DNA of 44,281 nucleotides from Sulfuricaulis sp. (GCA_024654125.1 JANLIC010000087.1:1-44281), one strand, 5' to 3'; counted from the first letter of the stretch, positions 8,306 to 20,117 are shown. Notes: generated by a model not told the origin, from the sequence alone. Numbers and translations are program-made.

Positions 8306-10921
8306 ATGAAACAGCAAACACGAATCTTGCGCACGATGGCGGTCGCGGCTGGCCGATGCCTGATGTTTCTTGTCGCCATGACAGGAATGTCTGCCACGGC
8401 GATGGGCGCTGTAATCCAGTCCTTGGCCTGGGAACCGGGAAGTGAGGCTTCGGTGCTCCAAGTGCGTGCCTCCGGCGAAGGTACATATACCACCGAGGTA
8501 CTGGAAGAGGGTAAGCGGTTGCGCATCAACTTCCCGGACAGCAGCATGGGACCATCCCTCGCCGAGCTTCAGGGCCAGGAGAAGGCGAAGGGGGTTTATC
8601 CCTATCTGGCCGACAATGGCACGGCCGTGGTGGTGGACCTGTTGATGAACGAGCCCGGGGCACTTAACGTGCAAAAGGCCGCCTACGGATACCGAGTATT
8701 GGCCTCCACGACACCGTCGTTAGCCATTACACCACCGGTTGCCTCGGAAATGCCGGCCAAGATTGAGGAACCCGCGACCGCCACTCCTATTGTCACCGAA
8801 CCGACTCCCGCGGTGCCCGGCGCGCAAGGGAAAAATTCCATCGAGGACATCGTCTACGCCAAGTTGCCCGGTGACCGGATTCAAATCACCTTTAAAATGA
8901 CACAGCCGCCCACGGAGCCGGACGCTTTTACCATCACTAACCCGGCGCGGATATCACTGGATTTCGCCAACACCCGCGTCGGGCTGGAGAAAAAGAGTCT
9001 CGCGGTCAAGGAAGCGGCTGTAACCAGTGTGACGGCCATCGAGGCGGAAAATCGCTCACGTGTCGTGGTCAGCCTGATCAAGCCTGTCGCGTATTCCACG
9101 GTAATCGATGGTAACAATTTCGTCGTGACCGTGGAGGCACCTGTTAGCGCCATAGCCGGGGCGGTGGAGCCGAAGACCACGCATTTTGCCAGTACTCGCA
9201 AGTCCGGCAAATACAATCTCACGGGTATCGATTTCCGTCGTGGCCCGCAGGGCGACGGCAAGATTATCATCAACCTCTCCGATCCCACCGTGGGCATCGA
9301 CATCCGTGAGCAAGCCGGTGAGATCATGCTCGATTTCCTGAATACCTCGACGTCTGCCGAATTGCAACGCCGGCTTGACGTGGTGGATTTTGCTACACCC
9401 GTCCAGACCATCGATACGTTTGCGCAAGGAAAAAACACGCGCATGATTATCACGCCCAAGGGCAAGTACGAGCACTTGGCGTACCAGACGGGGAATCTCT
9501 TCACCGTCAGTGTCAAACCGGTGATTGAAAGGCCGGACGAGAAAAAAGTCGACGAGTTCGGTTACTCCGGCGAGAAGCTGTCGCTTAATTTCCAGAACAT
9601 CGAGGCGCGCGCCGCGCTGCAAGTGTTGGCGGATTTTACCGGCCTCAATTTCGTGGTGAGTGACACCGTCAAGGGTTCGTTGACGCTGCGCTTGAAGGAC
9701 GTTCCGTGGGATCAAGCGTTGGATCTTATCCTCGACAGCAAGAATTTGGCGATGCGGCGCAAAGGTAACGTGATCACGGTGGCGCCCGCGCCGGAAGTGG
9801 CGGCCAAGGAGAAGGCCAATATGGAGGCGACCAAGGCGGTGGTCGAGCTGGAACCGCTGGTTTCGGAACTCATCCAGATCAACTATGCCAAGGCCAATGA
9901 CATCGCGGCATTACTGAAGTCGATCAAGGCCGTGACCAGCACGACGGCCACCCAAGAGCACCCGGTGTTCGGCAGCTCCGCCACCGGCGTTTCGACGCAG
10001 AGCTCCACGTCTTCCAATACCCTGCTGTCACCGCGCGGGCAGGTTACCGTGGATCAGCGCACTAACTCACTGCTCATTCAGGACACGCCGGGCAAAATCC
10101 GTGAAGTGCGCCAACTGATCGCCAAGCTGGATCAGCCCGTGCGCCAAGTCATGATCGAATCGCGCCTGGTCGAGGCGACGGATAACTTTGCCAGATCGCT
10201 CGGCACGCGGCTCGCGCACCTTTACGGAAGCGCCAACAGTAAAGGAAATATTGCAACTTCATCGGGCAAGATCGACGTGTTACCGCCGCTGCGTCCGCCC
10301 GGCGGCGGGACGCCGGTGTATGAAATTATTCCCAGCGGGCTCAACGTGAACCTGCCCTCTCCGGGCATTGGCGACTCCGCCCCGGGCAGCTTCATGATCG
10401 ACATCTTCAAGGGTGGTCTCGAGCTCACACTAGAATTATCCGCGCTCGAGCAATCCGGAAAGGGGAAAATCATCTCAAGCCCGCGGCTTATCACGGCCGA
10501 CCAGAAGAAAGCCTCGATCGAGCAGGGACAGGAGCGCGTTTTCACCACCAGTGTTCTGGGCGTCGGCACCGTGGTCACCAAAAAAGCCACGCTCAAACTG
10601 GAAGTCACGCCCCAAATTACGCCGGATGATCGAATCAATCTCGAGGTGCAAATCACCAAGGATAATTTCGTGGATGCGGTATCTGGTCTGTTAAACGTGA
10701 AACAGATTAGCACCCAGGTCCTGCTGGACAATGGCGAGACCGTGGTGCTGGGGGGCATCTATGAGCAGGACGAAATCAAAACCGTCACCCAAGTCCCGTT
10801 CTTCGGCGACATACCTATATTGGGCTGGTTGTTTAAAAACAAGGAAGTCAAAGACAACAAGACCGAATTGTTGATCTTCCTGACCCCGCGGATTCTCTCG
10901 GATAACCTGAGATTGCGTTAA
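8306..10921 (+). CDS. pilQ: Type IV pilus secretin PilQ
   Basis: Outer-membrane secretin channel (871 residues) through which the pilus is extruded. The order is a signal peptide, beta-rich AMIN domains (about 36-125 and 300-400, with a further one probable around 185-280), then an STN/N0 domain from about 425 (LSLNFQNIEARAALQVLADF). Next come an N1/NolW-type domain with a Ser/Thr-rich loop and the secretin domain, ending with VPFFGDIPILGWLFKNK and LLIFLTPRIL. The AMIN domains bind peptidoglycan. A terminator-like hairpin follows the stop codon, so pilQ probably ends the operon. Confidence 0.96.
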   Translation: MKQQTRILRTMAVAAGRCLMFLVAMTGMSATAMGAVIQSLAWEPGSEASVLQVRASGEGTYTTEVLEEGKRLRINFPDSSMGPSLAELQGQEKAKGVYPYLADNGTAVVVDLLMNEPGALNVQKAAYGYRVLASTTPSLAITPPVASEMPAKIEEPATATPIVTEPTPAVPGAQGKNSIEDIVYAKLPGDRIQITFKMTQPPTEPDAFTITNPARISLDFANTRVGLEKKSLAVKEAAVTSVTAIEAENRSRVVVSLIKPVAYSTVIDGNNFVVTVEAPVSAIAGAVEPKTTHFASTRKSGKYNLTGIDFRRGPQGDGKIIINLSDPTVGIDIREQAGEIMLDFLNTSTSAELQRRLDVVDFATPVQTIDTFAQGKNTRMIITPKGKYEHLAYQTGNLFTVSVKPVIERPDEKKVDEFGYSGEKLSLNFQNIEARAALQVLADFTGLNFVVSDTVKGSLTLRLKDVPWDQALDLILDSKNLAMRRKGNVITVAPAPEVAAKEKANMEATKAVVELEPLVSELIQINYAKANDIAALLKSIKAVTSTTATQEHPVFGSSATGVSTQSSTSSNTLLSPRGQVTVDQRTNSLLIQDTPGKIREVRQLIAKLDQPVRQVMIESRLVEATDNFARSLGTRLAHLYGSANSKGNIATSSGKIDVLPPLRPPGGGTPVYEIIPSGLNVNLPSPGIGDSAPGSFMIDIFKGGLELTLELSALEQSGKGKIISSPRLITADQKKASIEQGQERVFTTSVLGVGTVVTKKATLKLEVTPQITPDDRINLEVQITKDNFVDAVSGLLNVKQISTQVLLDNGETVVLGGIYEQDEIKTVTQVPFFGDIPILGWLFKNKEVKDNKTELLIFLTPRILSDNLRLR

Positions 10922-10933
10922 GCGCCGCGCTTC

Positions 10934-10971
10934 GCCAACCGGCCGCCAGGGGCGGACGGTTGGCTTGATTT
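10934..10971 (+). terminator. Terminator-like hairpin after pilQ
   Basis: GCCAACCG (10934-10941) pairs with CGGTTGGC (10957-10964), and inside it CCGCC pairs with GGCGG. The T-run that follows (TTGATTT) is weak, so the hairpin may only partly end transcription before aroK. Confidence 0.5.
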
Positions 10972-10999
10972 ATCCCTGGGTTGCTGGCATACCTGAGCC

Positions 11000-11542
11000 A
11001 TGAGCCGGCCGGACAATCTCTTTCTGATCGGTCCGATGGGGGCGGGCAAATCCACCATCGGGCGCCATCTGGCCGAGTTGCTAAACAAGGATTTCCGGGA
11101 TTCCGACCAGGAAATCGAGCAGCGCACCGGGGCCGGCATCCCGCTCATTTTCGAGATCGAAGGCGAAGCCGGTTTCCGCGCACGCGAGTCGTCCATTCTG
11201 GACGACCTGACGCGCCTGTCCAATATGGTGCTGGCCACCGGCGGCGGCGCCGTGCTGGCGGCAGATAACCGCAAGCTTATGCGCGAGCGCGGTGTGGTGG
11301 TGTACCTGCACGCGCCGCTGGAAACCCTGCTACAACGCACATGCCGCGATCGCCACCGTCCCTTGCTGCAGACGGCCGACCGGCACCGCACGCTGGAGGA
11401 CATCCTCAAAGCGCGCGAACCGGTTTACCGGCAGGCCGCGGACATGGTCATCGAGACCTCGCACCGCTCGCCCGCGAGCGTCGCCCGCGAGATCGTACGC
11501 AAACTGGAAGCGCTTTTGAAAAATGAAAACCTTGCTTCTTGA
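11000..11542 (+). CDS. aroK: Shikimate kinase
   Basis: Phosphorylates shikimate at the 3-hydroxyl with ATP, the fifth step of the chorismate pathway. At 180 residues it has the usual length. The P-loop is GPMGAGKST (11-19). The substrate Asp lies in [13 protein letters not shown], shikimate-binding Arg in GFRARES, and the GGGA loop in [10 protein letters not shown]. The lid carries RDRHRPLLQ. The 3' end overlaps aroB by 20 bases. The aroK-aroB pair next to pilQ is a widespread gammaproteobacterial arrangement. Confidence 0.96.
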   Translation: MSRPDNLFLIGPMGAGKSTIGRHLAELLNKDFRDSDQEIEQRTGAGIPLIFEIEGEAGFRARESSILDDLTRLSNMVLATGGGAVLAADNRKLMRERGVVVYLHAPLETLLQRTCRDRHRPLLQTADRHRTLEDILKAREPVYRQAADMVIETSHRSPASVAREIVRKLEALLKNENLAS

Positions 11543-12608
11543 CCTCGGGGACCGAAGCTACCCGATCTATATCGGTTCCGGCCTCATCGGTCATGCTGAT
11601 TTGCTGAAAAAGCATATCGCCGGCCGCCACGTCGCCATCGTGACCAACGAAACCGTGGCGCCGTTGTATCTGGCGAAGGTGCGCGCCCACCTGGGCGCGC
11701 TGCAATCGGTGGAGATGACTTTGCCGGATGGGGAACAGCACAAGACGCTCGAAGTCCTGAACCGCGTCTTCGATGCCCTGCTGGCGGCGCGCTGCGACCG
11801 GCGCACCACCCTCATTGCGTTGGGTGGCGGTGTCATCGGCGACATGGCCGGATTCGCCGCGGCCAGTTACCAGCGCGGCGTGCCGTTCATCCAGGTGCCA
11901 ACGACATTATTGTCGCAGGTGGATTCCTCGGTCGGCGGCAAGACCGGTGTCAACCATCCACTCGGGAAGAACATGATCGGTGCGTTCTATCAGCCGCGCG
12001 CGGTCATCATCGACACCGACACGCTTAACACCCTGCCGGACCGGGAACTCTCCGCGGGGCTGGCTGAGATGATTAAGTACGGCTTGATCCGCGATCCCGA
12101 GTTTTTCAGCTGGCTCGAGACCAATCTGGACAAGCTGCTGGCGCGCGATGCCGAAGCGCTGGCGTTTGCGATCCACCGCTCGTGCCGCAACAAGGCCGAG
12201 GTCGTGGCCGCGGACGAGCGCGAGTCCGGTGTGCGTGCCACCCTCAACTTGGGACACACCTTCGGTCACGCGATCGAGACCGGTCTGGGTTACGGGAAAT
12301 GGTTGCACGGCGAGGCCGTTGCCGTGGGCATGGTCATGGCCGCGGATTTATCGCACCGGCTCGGCTGGTTGTCGGCCGCAGATGTCGCCCGCATCGAGAA
12401 GCTGATGCAGCGCGCGCGGCTGCCGGTACGCGCGCCGGCAGCGCTTTCGCCGGCGCGGTTTCTAGAACTCATGGCCGTGGACAAGAAGGTGCAGGACGGG
12501 CGTCTGCGATTGGTGCTGCTCAAACGCCTCGGCGAGGCCGTGGTGACCGACGAGGTTCCACGGGCGGAGCTTGAGAAGACGCTCACGAGCATGCGGGAAG
12601 CGGCGTAA
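11523..12608 (+). CDS. aroB: 3-Dehydroquinate synthase
   Basis: NAD- and metal-dependent enzyme that converts DAHP to 3-dehydroquinate, the second step of the chorismate pathway. At 361 residues it is of normal length. Motifs include DGEQHKT (NAD pocket), [34 protein letters not shown], and the metal-binding histidines in [11 protein letters not shown] and [11 protein letters not shown]. Translation starts inside the aroK gene, and the TAA stop overlaps the next ATG (TAATG), so the three genes are likely one coupled operon. Confidence 0.97.
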   Translation: MKTLLLDLGDRSYPIYIGSGLIGHADLLKKHIAGRHVAIVTNETVAPLYLAKVRAHLGALQSVEMTLPDGEQHKTLEVLNRVFDALLAARCDRRTTLIALGGGVIGDMAGFAAASYQRGVPFIQVPTTLLSQVDSSVGGKTGVNHPLGKNMIGAFYQPRAVIIDTDTLNTLPDRELSAGLAEMIKYGLIRDPEFFSWLETNLDKLLARDAEALAFAIHRSCRNKAEVVAADERESGVRATLNLGHTFGHAIETGLGYGKWLHGEAVAVGMVMAADLSHRLGWLSAADVARIEKLMQRARLPVRAPAALSPARFLELMAVDKKVQDGRLRLVLLKRLGEAVVTDEVPRAELEKTLTSMREAA

Positions 12609-13735
12609 TGCTGGCACCTTTCGCCGCGCACGACGCCACCTCGCGCGGCCGGAAATTTCCCGAAACCTCGCCTGCCAATCGATCCGAATATCAGCGCGAC
12701 CGCGACCGCATCATCCACAGCGCCGCGTTTCGTCGTCTCGAATACAAGACCCAGGTTTTTATCAACCACGAAGGCGACCTGTTCCGCACGCGCCTGACGC
12801 ATTCCATCGAAGTGGCGCAGATCGCGCGCTCGATCGCGCGTGCGCTCGGCCTCAACGAGGACCTGACCGAGGCCATCGCCTTGGCACACGACCTCGGGCA
12901 CACGCCATTCGGCCATTCGGGGCAAGAGGCGCTCAACGAATGCCTGCACGACCATGGGGGCTTCGAGCATAACCTGCAGTCGTTGCGTGTGGTGGACTTG
13001 TTGGAAGAGCGCTATGCTGAGTTTCCTGGCCTCAATCTCACCTTTGAAACGCGCGAAGGCATTCTCAAACACTGCTCGTTGAAAAACGCGCCTGAACTGG
13101 GCGAACTGGGAAAGCGGTTCCTGGATAAAACCCAACCCGGCCTCGAGGCCCAGCTGGTGAATATCGCAGACGAGATCGCCTACAACAACCATGACGTGGA
13201 CGATGGATTGCGTTCCAAACTGTTGACCATCGACCCACTGATGCGTGTCTCCGTTTTCGCCGGGCAGTACGAGGAAGTCAGGCGTCGTTATCCGGACATC
13301 CTGCCGCGGCGCGCCATCTATGAAACTATCCGCCGCATGATCAATCACGTGGTGACCGACTTGATCGAAAACAGCCGACGACGAATAAGCCATGCCGGTA
13401 TAAAGAGCATTGAGGACGTCCGGCGACACCCCGAATCCCTGATTGCCTATACCGTGGAAGTCTCGGAAAAATCCCGCGAGCTCAAGCGCTTCCTGCGCCA
13501 GAACCTGTACGCGCATGAACAGGTGACCCGAATCATGGGCGAGGCGGTGAAGGTCGTGCGCGAACTATTCGAGGCCTTTATGCGCGAGCCGGCGTCACTA
13601 CCGCTTCAATACCGTGAAAAACTCCAGCAGCAGAACGGGATTCGGGAGCGGGCCCGGATCGTCGCGGACTACATTGCCGGCATGACCGACCGCTATGCCA
13701 TGCGCGAACACGCGCGCCTGTTTCCCGGAGGCTGA
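12608..13735 (+). CDS. dgt: dNTP triphosphohydrolase, dGTPase-like (HD domain)
   Basis: HD-superfamily enzyme that removes triphosphate from deoxynucleoside triphosphates. The 375-residue length fits the shorter dGTPase-like group rather than the 500-residue E. coli Dgt. The HD metal ligands are seen as His65 ([12 protein letters not shown]) and His94-Asp95 in [12 protein letters not shown], with a later Asp in [16 protein letters not shown]. The N-terminal [19 protein letters not shown] is characteristic. The ATG overlaps the aroB stop. The exact nucleotide preference cannot be read from sequence. Confidence 0.93.
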   Translation: MLAPFAAHDATSRGRKFPETSPANRSEYQRDRDRIIHSAAFRRLEYKTQVFINHEGDLFRTRLTHSIEVAQIARSIARALGLNEDLTEAIALAHDLGHTPFGHSGQEALNECLHDHGGFEHNLQSLRVVDLLEERYAEFPGLNLTFETREGILKHCSLKNAPELGELGKRFLDKTQPGLEAQLVNIADEIAYNNHDVDDGLRSKLLTIDPLMRVSVFAGQYEEVRRRYPDILPRRAIYETIRRMINHVVTDLIENSRRRISHAGIKSIEDVRRHPESLIAYTVEVSEKSRELKRFLRQNLYAHEQVTRIMGEAVKVVRELFEAFMREPASLPLQYREKLQQQNGIRERARIVADYIAGMTDRYAMREHARLFPGG

Positions 13736-13765
13736 CCGGAAAAGGCGTTTACGGTCAGGCCTTTC
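13732..13765 (+). terminator. Possible terminator after dgt
   Basis: CTGACCG (13732-13738, overlapping the dgt stop) pairs with CGGTCAG (13752-13758), followed by GCCTTTCTC. The stem is 7 base pairs and the T-run is poor, so this is a weak candidate. Confidence 0.3.
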
Positions 13766-13808
13766 TCGCGCTACCGGCTGAAACGCCCCCGAATTCCAAG
13801 AGATTCCA

Positions 13809-13837
13809 TTGAACCCGCCCCGGTGGGCCGGTATACT
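13809..13837 (+). promoter_or_regulatory. Likely sigma-70 promoter of gltBD
   Basis: TTGAAC (13809-13814) and TATACT (13832-13837) are 17 bases apart. An inverted repeat, GGGCC (13825-13829) and GGCCC (13842-13846), brackets the -10 box and could be a repressor site. The implied leader is about 160 bases. Confidence 0.5.
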
Positions 13838-13892
13838 TTTTGGCCCTTTTGCTCTGATTTTTCTTGGTTTTTACTGGCAAAAGAACGAATTT

Positions 13893-13913
13893 CCCCGATC
13901 CGGGGCATGCCCC
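13893..13913 (+). promoter_or_regulatory. Two mutually exclusive hairpins in the gltB leader
   Basis: CCCCG (13893-13897) can pair with CGGGG (13901-13905). The same GGGG can instead pair downstream within the palindrome GGGGCATGCCCC (13902-13913). The two structures cannot form together, which is an attenuator-like arrangement. The stems are short and function is unproven. Confidence 0.35.
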
Positions 13914-14003
13914 CGCTGGTGAGTTCGACAAAGAAATGGGCCAATCGGCGCACCCAGCGATGCTCGGTGCCGGATAGTCGCCGGCGGCGAATGAAGACGG
14001 TGA

Positions 14004-17000
14004 ATGAATTTGGAACAGCGCAAGTCACAACAGGGTCTTTATGATCCGGCCTACGAGCACGACGCCTGCGGCGTCGGCTTCGTGGTCGACATGAAAGGCC
14101 GTCGTTCGCACAAGATCGTCACGCAGGCGCTGACCGTTCTGCGCAACCTCATGCATCGCGGCGCCTGCGGCTGCGAGGAGAACACCGGCGACGGCGCCGG
14201 CATTCTGATTCAATTGCCGCACGCCTTTCTGGAACGCGAAACCGGCAAACTCGGAATCAAGCTTCCACCGTCGGGTCATTATGGCACCGGTCTCATCTTC
14301 CTGCCGCGCGACGCGGCCGAAGCGCGCCGTTTCCAGGAAATGTTCGCTGCTATTGTGCGTGAAGAAGGGCAGCAACTTCTCGGCTGGCGCGACGTGCCGG
14401 TTGACGATTCCTCGCTCGGTCCGACGGCGCGCTCGGCCGAGCCGATCATCCGGCAGGTTTTCATCGGCCGTGCGCCCGGTATTGCCGACGAGCTGGCCTT
14501 CGAGCGCAAGCTCTATGTCATCCGCATGCGCGTCGAGCATGCGATCTGGAATTCACGGATCCAGAATCGCTTGCTGTTTTACATCCCGAGCCTGTCGGCG
14601 CGCACCCTGATCTACAAGGGCATGCTCACACCGACCCAGGTGGAGCCGATGTTTCCGGACCTCGCCGATCCCGCCGTGGAGTCGGCGCTGGCGCTGGTGC
14701 ATTCACGCTTCTCGACCAACACCTTTCCGTCCTGGCCGCTGGCGCACCCGTATCGCTACATCGCCCACAACGGCGAGATCAACACCCTGCGCGGCAACAT
14801 CAACTGGATGCGCGCGCGCGAGGCCCTGTGCCAGTCGCCATTGTTTGGCGATGACCTGAAAAAAATTCTTCCCATTGTGATGGAGGGTGGCTCGGACTCG
14901 GCCACCTTCGACAACGTGCTCGAATTTCTGCACATGGCCGGACGCGAGCTGCCGCACGCCGTGTTGATGATGATCCCGGAGGCGTGGAGCGGGCACGAGA
15001 TGATGGATGAGGACCGCAAGGCCTTCTATGAATACCACGGCTGCCTGATGGAGCCGTGGGATGGCCCGGCCTCGATCGCCTTCACCGATGGCAACGTCAT
15101 TGGCGCCATACTCGACCGCAACGGTCTGCGCCCGTCGCGTTACTACGTGACCAAGGACGGTCTGGTGGTCATGGCCTCCGAGGTCGGTGTGCTCGACATC
15201 CCGCCGGAGAACGTGCTCATCAAGGAGCGCCTGCATCCGGGCCGGATTTTCCTGGTGGACACACGTGAAGGTCGCATTATCGATGATGCCGAGTTGAAAA
15301 AGCGCTACACCTCGGCGCATCCGTACCGGGAATGGCTGAAGCAAAATCTGATCCCGCTCGATCAATTGCCGCAGCCTCCGCAGGTGCCAGAGCCGGATCG
15401 CGCCACCGTGCTGCAGCGCCAGCAGGCGTTTGGCTATACCCATGAAGACCTGCGTATCCTCATGGCGCCGATGGCGCAGAAGGGCGAGGAACCGGTGGGC
15501 TCGATGGGCAACGATGCGGCGCTGGCGGTGCTGTCCGACAAGCCGCGCCTGCTGTACGACTATTTCAAGCAGCTGTTCGCGCAGGTGACCAACCCGCCGC
15601 TGGATGCCATCCGCGAAGAGCTGGTGACGCAGATCGAAACCCCGCTCGGTCCCGAGAGCAACCTGCTCCAGCCGGGTCCGGAGTCCTGCCGCATGCTCAA
15701 GCTCAAGACGCCGATTCTGAGCAACGAGGAGTTGGCGAAGATCCGTCACCTGGATCGCCCCGGTTTCAAGACCGTCACGCTGCCCATGTTGTTCCCCGCC
15801 GGGTCCGATGGGCAGGAACTGGCGCGCGCGCTGGAAGAATTATGCCGCCAGGCCAGCGACGCCATTGCCCTAGGCAGCACCTTCATCATTCTGTCGGATC
15901 GCGGAGTGGATGCGCAGCACATGCCCATGCCGGCACTGCTGGCCACGGCCGGGGTGCACCACCATCTCGTGCGTGCCGGCACGCGTGTGAAGGTCGGGCT
16001 CATCGTTGAATCCGGTGAAGCGCGCGAGACGCACCACATGGCGCTGTTGCTGGGCTACGGCGCGGGCGCGGTGAATCCCTACCTGGCCTTCGAGTCGCTG
16101 GACGACTTGATTCGCCAGCAACTGTTAAGCGGCGTGGACGAAGCGCAGGCAGTCAAGAATTACATCAAGGCGCTCAACAAGGGCGTGGTCAAGGTCATCT
16201 CCAAGATGGGTATCTCCACCATCCAGTCCTATCGTGGCGCGCAGATATTCGAGGCCATTGGCCTCGACAAGATGTTTGTCGATAAATATTTCACCTGGAC
16301 CGCCTCGCGTGTCGGCGGTATCGGTATCGACGTGGTGGCGCAGGAGACGTCGTTACGCCATCACCGTGCTTACCCCGAGCGGCCGGTGGGCCCGCCCGAA
16401 CTCGATTGGGGCGGACACTACCAGTGGCGCCGCGACGGCGAGTATCACATGCTCAATCCCGACACGGTGGCCAAGCTGCAGCACGCCACGCGCGCCAATT
16501 CCTACGAGATGTTCAAGGAATTCTCCCATGCCTGTGATGACAGTGCGGAACACCTGGCGACGCTGCGCGGGTTGATGGAGTTGAAACTCGCCGACCGGCC
16601 GATCCCGATCGAGGAGGTCGAGCCGGTGGAAGCCATCACGCAGCGTTTCGCCACCGGCGCCATGTCTTATGGCTCGATCAGTCAGGAAGCGCACGAGGCG
16701 CTCGCCATCGCCATGAACCAGATCGGTGGCCGTTCCAATTGTGGCGAGGGTGGCGAGGACCCGGAGCGTTACGGCACGGTGCGCAATTCGCGCGTCAAGC
16801 AGGTGGCCTCGGGCCGTTTTGGCGTCACCAGTCATTACCTGGTCAACGCCACCGACCTGCAGATCAAGATGGCGCAGGGTGCCAAGCCCGGCGAGGGCGG
16901 CCAGTTGCCCGGTCAAAAGGTGTATCCGTGGATCGCCAAGGTGCGCTTTTCCACACCCGGGGTGGGCCTGATTTCGCCGCCGCCGCATCACGACATTTAT

Positions 17001-18554
17001 TCGATTGAGGATCTGGCGCAGTTGATCCACGACCTCAAGAACGCCAACCGCGAGGCGCGCATCCACGTGAAGCTGGTCTCCGAGATCGGCGTGGGCACGA
17101 TCGCCGCCGGCGTGGCCAAAGCGCACGCCGACGTGGTGCTCATTTCCGGCCATGACGGTGGCACCGGCGCCAGCCCGCAGTCCTCACTCAAGCACGCCGG
17201 CCTGCCGTGGGAACTCGGCGTGGCCGAGACCCAGCAGGTGCTGGTGATGAACAAGCTGCGTGACCGCATCGTGGTGCAGACCGATGGCCAGATGAAAACC
17301 GGTCGCGATGTCATCATCGCCGCGCTGCTCGGCGCCGAGGAATACGGTTTTTCGACTGCGCCGCTCGCGGTGCTCGGCTGCATCATGATGCGCGTGTGCC
17401 ACCTGAACACCTGCCCGGTCGGCATCGCCACCCAGGATCCGGAGTTGCGCAAGAAATTCGCCGGTAACCCGGAACACGTGATGAATTTTTTCCGCTTCGT
17501 GGCACAGGAGACGCGCGAGTGGATGGCGCGACTCGGATTCCGCTCGCTGGATGAAATGATCGGACGCGTGGACCGCCTGAACGTGAAAAAGGCGGTGGAT
17601 CACTGGAAGGCGCGCGGCCTCGATTTCTCCCAGATTCTTTATCACCCTGACGCGGGACCCGAGGTGGCGACACGCCGTGTGCGCGATCAGGATCACGGCC
17701 TCGACAAGTCGCTGGACGTGGTAACTATTCTGCCGCTGTGCCGTGATTCGCTGGAATCAAAAAAACCGGTGGACATTATTCTGCCCATTCGCAACGTCAA
17801 TCGCACCGTTGGCACCATTCTCGGCGCCGAGGTCAGCAGGCGTTACGGCGCTGAGGGATTGCCGGACGATACCATCCGCATCCATTTCAACGGCTCCGCC
17901 GGTCAGAGTTTCGGGGCGTTCCTGCCGCGCGGCCTCACCTTCACGCTCGAGGGCGATGCCAACGACTACGTTGGCAAAGGTCTCTCCGGCGGCAAGCTCA
18001 TTGTCTATCCGCCGCGTCAGGCGAGTTTCGTGCCGGAGGAAAATATTCTCATCGGCAATGTCGCGCTGTACGGCGCTACCAATGGTGAAGCCTATTTCCG
18101 CGGTGTCGCCGGCGAACGCTTCGCTGTGCGCAATTCCGGCGCACACACGGTAGTCGAGGGCATGGGCGACCACGGCTGCGAGTACATGACCGGCGGCCGC
18201 GTGGTCGTGATCGGTTCCACCGGTCGCAACTTCGCCGCCGGCATGTCCGGCGGCTTGGCCTACGTGCTCGACACGGCCGGTGACTTCAAGCGCCATTGCA
18301 ATCCCGCCATGGTCGACATCGACCCGCTGGCTGCCAGCGAGGACATCGATCTGGTGAAGGACTTGCTCAAGCGGCATGTGCACTACACCGGCAGCACGGT
18401 AGCGGAAAATATTCTTGCGAACTGGAGGGCCATGCAGGTGAAATTCGTAAAGATCACGCCCAAGGATTACAAGCGCGTGCTCGCGGCCATTTCCAAGGCG
18501 CGCCAGATTGGCATCTCGGAAGAACAGGCGGTGATGGAAGCATCGCATGGGTAA
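14004..18554 (+). CDS. gltB: Glutamate synthase (NADPH) large subunit
   Basis: Makes glutamate from glutamine and 2-oxoglutarate together with GltD, completing the GS-GOGAT ammonium assimilation cycle. At 1516 residues it is full length. The N-terminal class II glutaminase domain starts at Cys22 (HDACGVGF) after a 21-residue propeptide. The central domain and FMN-binding synthase domain follow ([34 protein letters not shown]). The 3Fe-4S cysteines are in [15 protein letters not shown] near 1125. The C-terminal beta-helix domain has repeated Gly-rich turns ([14 protein letters not shown]). The start follows a weak GAAGACGG site. It overlaps gltD by 8 bases. Confidence 0.97.
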   Translation: MNLEQRKSQQGLYDPAYEHDACGVGFVVDMKGRRSHKIVTQALTVLRNLMHRGACGCEENTGDGAGILIQLPHAFLERETGKLGIKLPPSGHYGTGLIFLPRDAAEARRFQEMFAAIVREEGQQLLGWRDVPVDDSSLGPTARSAEPIIRQVFIGRAPGIADELAFERKLYVIRMRVEHAIWNSRIQNRLLFYIPSLSARTLIYKGMLTPTQVEPMFPDLADPAVESALALVHSRFSTNTFPSWPLAHPYRYIAHNGEINTLRGNINWMRAREALCQSPLFGDDLKKILPIVMEGGSDSATFDNVLEFLHMAGRELPHAVLMMIPEAWSGHEMMDEDRKAFYEYHGCLMEPWDGPASIAFTDGNVIGAILDRNGLRPSRYYVTKDGLVVMASEVGVLDIPPENVLIKERLHPGRIFLVDTREGRIIDDAELKKRYTSAHPYREWLKQNLIPLDQLPQPPQVPEPDRATVLQRQQAFGYTHEDLRILMAPMAQKGEEPVGSMGNDAALAVLSDKPRLLYDYFKQLFAQVTNPPLDAIREELVTQIETPLGPESNLLQPGPESCRMLKLKTPILSNEELAKIRHLDRPGFKTVTLPMLFPAGSDGQELARALEELCRQASDAIALGSTFIILSDRGVDAQHMPMPALLATAGVHHHLVRAGTRVKVGLIVESGEARETHHMALLLGYGAGAVNPYLAFESLDDLIRQQLLSGVDEAQAVKNYIKALNKGVVKVISKMGISTIQSYRGAQIFEAIGLDKMFVDKYFTWTASRVGGIGIDVVAQETSLRHHRAYPERPVGPPELDWGGHYQWRRDGEYHMLNPDTVAKLQHATRANSYEMFKEFSHACDDSAEHLATLRGLMELKLADRPIPIEEVEPVEAITQRFATGAMSYGSISQEAHEALAIAMNQIGGRSNCGEGGEDPERYGTVRNSRVKQVASGRFGVTSHYLVNATDLQIKMAQGAKPGEGGQLPGQKVYPWIAKVRFSTPGVGLISPPPHHDIYSIEDLAQLIHDLKNANREARIHVKLVSEIGVGTIAAGVAKAHADVVLISGHDGGTGASPQSSLKHAGLPWELGVAETQQVLVMNKLRDRIVVQTDGQMKTGRDVIIAALLGAEEYGFSTAPLAVLGCIMMRVCHLNTCPVGIATQDPELRKKFAGNPEHVMNFFRFVAQETREWMARLGFRSLDEMIGRVDRLNVKKAVDHWKARGLDFSQILYHPDAGPEVATRRVRDQDHGLDKSLDVVTILPLCRDSLESKKPVDIILPIRNVNRTVGTILGAEVSRRYGAEGLPDDTIRIHFNGSAGQSFGAFLPRGLTFTLEGDANDYVGKGLSGGKLIVYPPRQASFVPEENILIGNVALYGATNGEAYFRGVAGERFAVRNSGAHTVVEGMGDHGCEYMTGGRVVVIGSTGRNFAAGMSGGLAYVLDTAGDFKRHCNPAMVDIDPLAASEDIDLVKDLLKRHVHYTGSTVAENILANWRAMQVKFVKITPKDYKRVLAAISKARQIGISEEQAVMEASHG

Positions 18555-19992
18555 GATCACCGGCTTCATCGAGTTTCACCGCGCCAAGCAAAGCTACCGT
18601 CCCGTCACCGAGCGGGTGCGCGACTGGAAGCAGGTCATGCGTCCGTTCCCCGAAGAAGAGCTCAAGCAGCAGGGCGCGCGCTGCATGGATTGCGGCATCC
18701 CGTTCTGCCATCAGGGCTGCCCGCTGGGAAATATCATCCCCGATTGGAACGACCTGGTTTACCGTGGCCAGTGGCAGGACGCGATCGATCGACTGCACGC
18801 GACCAACAATTTCCCCGATTTTACCGGCACGCTGTGTCCCGCCCCGTGTGAGGGCGCCTGCGTGCTCGGCATCAATGATGATCCGGTGACGATCAAGGCG
18901 ATTGAATTGGCGATCAATGATCGTGCCTTTCAGGAGGGCTGGATCAAACCGGAACCGCCCAAGGTGCTGACAGGCAAGAAGATCGCCATCGTCGGTTCCG
19001 GCCCCGCGGGTTTGGCCGGGGCGCAGCAGTTGCGGCGCGCCGGTCATGAGGTTACGGTGTTTGAGCGTGACGACCGCATCGGTGGCCTGCTGCGCTATGG
19101 CATCCCCGAATTCAAGATGGAAAAGAAAGTGCTCGACCGGCGACTAAAGCAGCTGGAGGCCGAGGGAGTGGTTTTCAAGGCTAACGCGCATATCGGTATG
19201 AACGTGCCAGTGGAGGCGTTGCGGAAAGATTTCGATACGATCCTGCTTGCCGGCGGTGCCTGCGCCCCGCGCGATCTCCCGGTCCCGGGACGTGAGCTGA
19301 AAGGCGTGCATTTCGCCATGGAATACCTCACTCAGCAGAATCGCCGTTGCGAGGGCGAGAAGGTACCCGTGGAGCAGGAGATCACCGCCCAGGGCAAGCA
19401 TGTCGTGATCGTCGGCGGCGGCGATACCGGCGCCGACTGTTTGGGCACGGTGCACCGCCAGGGCGCCGCCTCGGTGCACCAACTGGAGATCATGCCGCGC
19501 CCGCCGGAGGCCCGTGCCTCGGACAACCCCTGGCCGCAATGGCCGTTCATCTATCGCGTCTCCGCGGCGCACGAGGAGGGCGGCGAGCGCCTGTATTCGG
19601 TTTCCTCCAGACGATTTATCGGCAACCGCCAGGGCCGTGTCAAAAAGCTGGAACTGGTTAGGATTGAGATGGTGCGCGAACACGGGCGTGTCATCATCAA
19701 CGAAATTCCGGGCAGCACTTTCACGATTCCCTGTGATTTGGCGTTGCTGGCCATGGGCTTCATCGGACCGGAACGCCCGGGCATGCTGGAACAGCTCGGC
19801 GTGAAATTTACCGATCGCGGCAATGTTTGGCGCGATGACAACTGGATGACCAGCGTGCCGGGTGTGTTCGCCGCCGGTGACATGCAACACGGCCAGTCGC
19901 TGATTGTCTGGGCCATCGCCGAGGCGCGCTCGGCCGCGCGCGGTATCGACAAATACCTCACAGGCGCTTCCGATCTTCCCGCGCCGCTCTAA
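18547..19992 (+). CDS. gltD: Glutamate synthase (NADPH) small subunit
   Basis: FAD- and iron-sulfur-containing subunit (481 residues) that draws electrons from NADPH and passes them to GltB. The N-terminal cysteines [17 protein letters not shown] and [11 protein letters not shown] hold two low-potential 4Fe-4S clusters. The FAD-binding Rossmann motif is [19 protein letters not shown], and the NADPH motif is [12 protein letters not shown]. The C-terminus has [18 protein letters not shown], the second FAD contact. The ATG lies within the last codons of gltB, so the subunits are translated in a coupled fashion. Confidence 0.97.
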   Translation: MGKITGFIEFHRAKQSYRPVTERVRDWKQVMRPFPEEELKQQGARCMDCGIPFCHQGCPLGNIIPDWNDLVYRGQWQDAIDRLHATNNFPDFTGTLCPAPCEGACVLGINDDPVTIKAIELAINDRAFQEGWIKPEPPKVLTGKKIAIVGSGPAGLAGAQQLRRAGHEVTVFERDDRIGGLLRYGIPEFKMEKKVLDRRLKQLEAEGVVFKANAHIGMNVPVEALRKDFDTILLAGGACAPRDLPVPGRELKGVHFAMEYLTQQNRRCEGEKVPVEQEITAQGKHVVIVGGGDTGADCLGTVHRQGAASVHQLEIMPRPPEARASDNPWPQWPFIYRVSAAHEEGGERLYSVSSRRFIGNRQGRVKKLELVRIEMVREHGRVIINEIPGSTFTIPCDLALLAMGFIGPERPGMLEQLGVKFTDRGNVWRDDNWMTSVPGVFAAGDMQHGQSLIVWAIAEARSAARGIDKYLTGASDLPAPL

Positions 19993-19996
19993 AGTA

Positions 19997-20114
19997 TTTT
20001 CTCACCGCAAAGACGCAAAGGACGCAAAGGAAAGTAAAATGGCGCTGCGCGCCGGATTTCGCATCGAGTTTCCATTTTTTCTTTGCGCTCTTTGCGCCTT
20101 TGCGGTGAAATCTC
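19997..20114. repeat. Large inverted repeat made of CGCAAAG units
   Basis: The left arm (19997-20034) has three tandem units: CGCAAAGA, CGCAAAGGA, CGCAAAGGA, preceded by TTTCTCAC. The right arm (20081-20114) is the near-complement: CTTTGCGCTCTTTGCG, then CCTTTGCGGTGAAATCTC. Together they could form an imperfect stem of over 30 base pairs with a loop of about 46 bases. Elements with this sequence recur in unrelated bacteria between genes. The right arm ends only a few bases from the hemE ATG. Confidence 0.75.
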
Positions 20115-20117
20115 TTT

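Noticed and set aside
13823-14044. Possible 73-residue protein ahead of gltB
   Set aside because: It overlaps the promoter and the gltB start in another frame, has no ribosome site, and a similarly long frame exists on the other strand; the region is better read as leader DNA.
14703-15749. Minus-strand open frame of 348 codons opposite gltB
   Set aside because: It lies wholly inside the glutaminase and central domains of gltB and has shadow-type composition.
20017-20111. CRISPR-like tandem repeats
   Set aside because: The units are 7-9 bases without spacers and form one inverted pair; no cas genes are present anywhere in the window.
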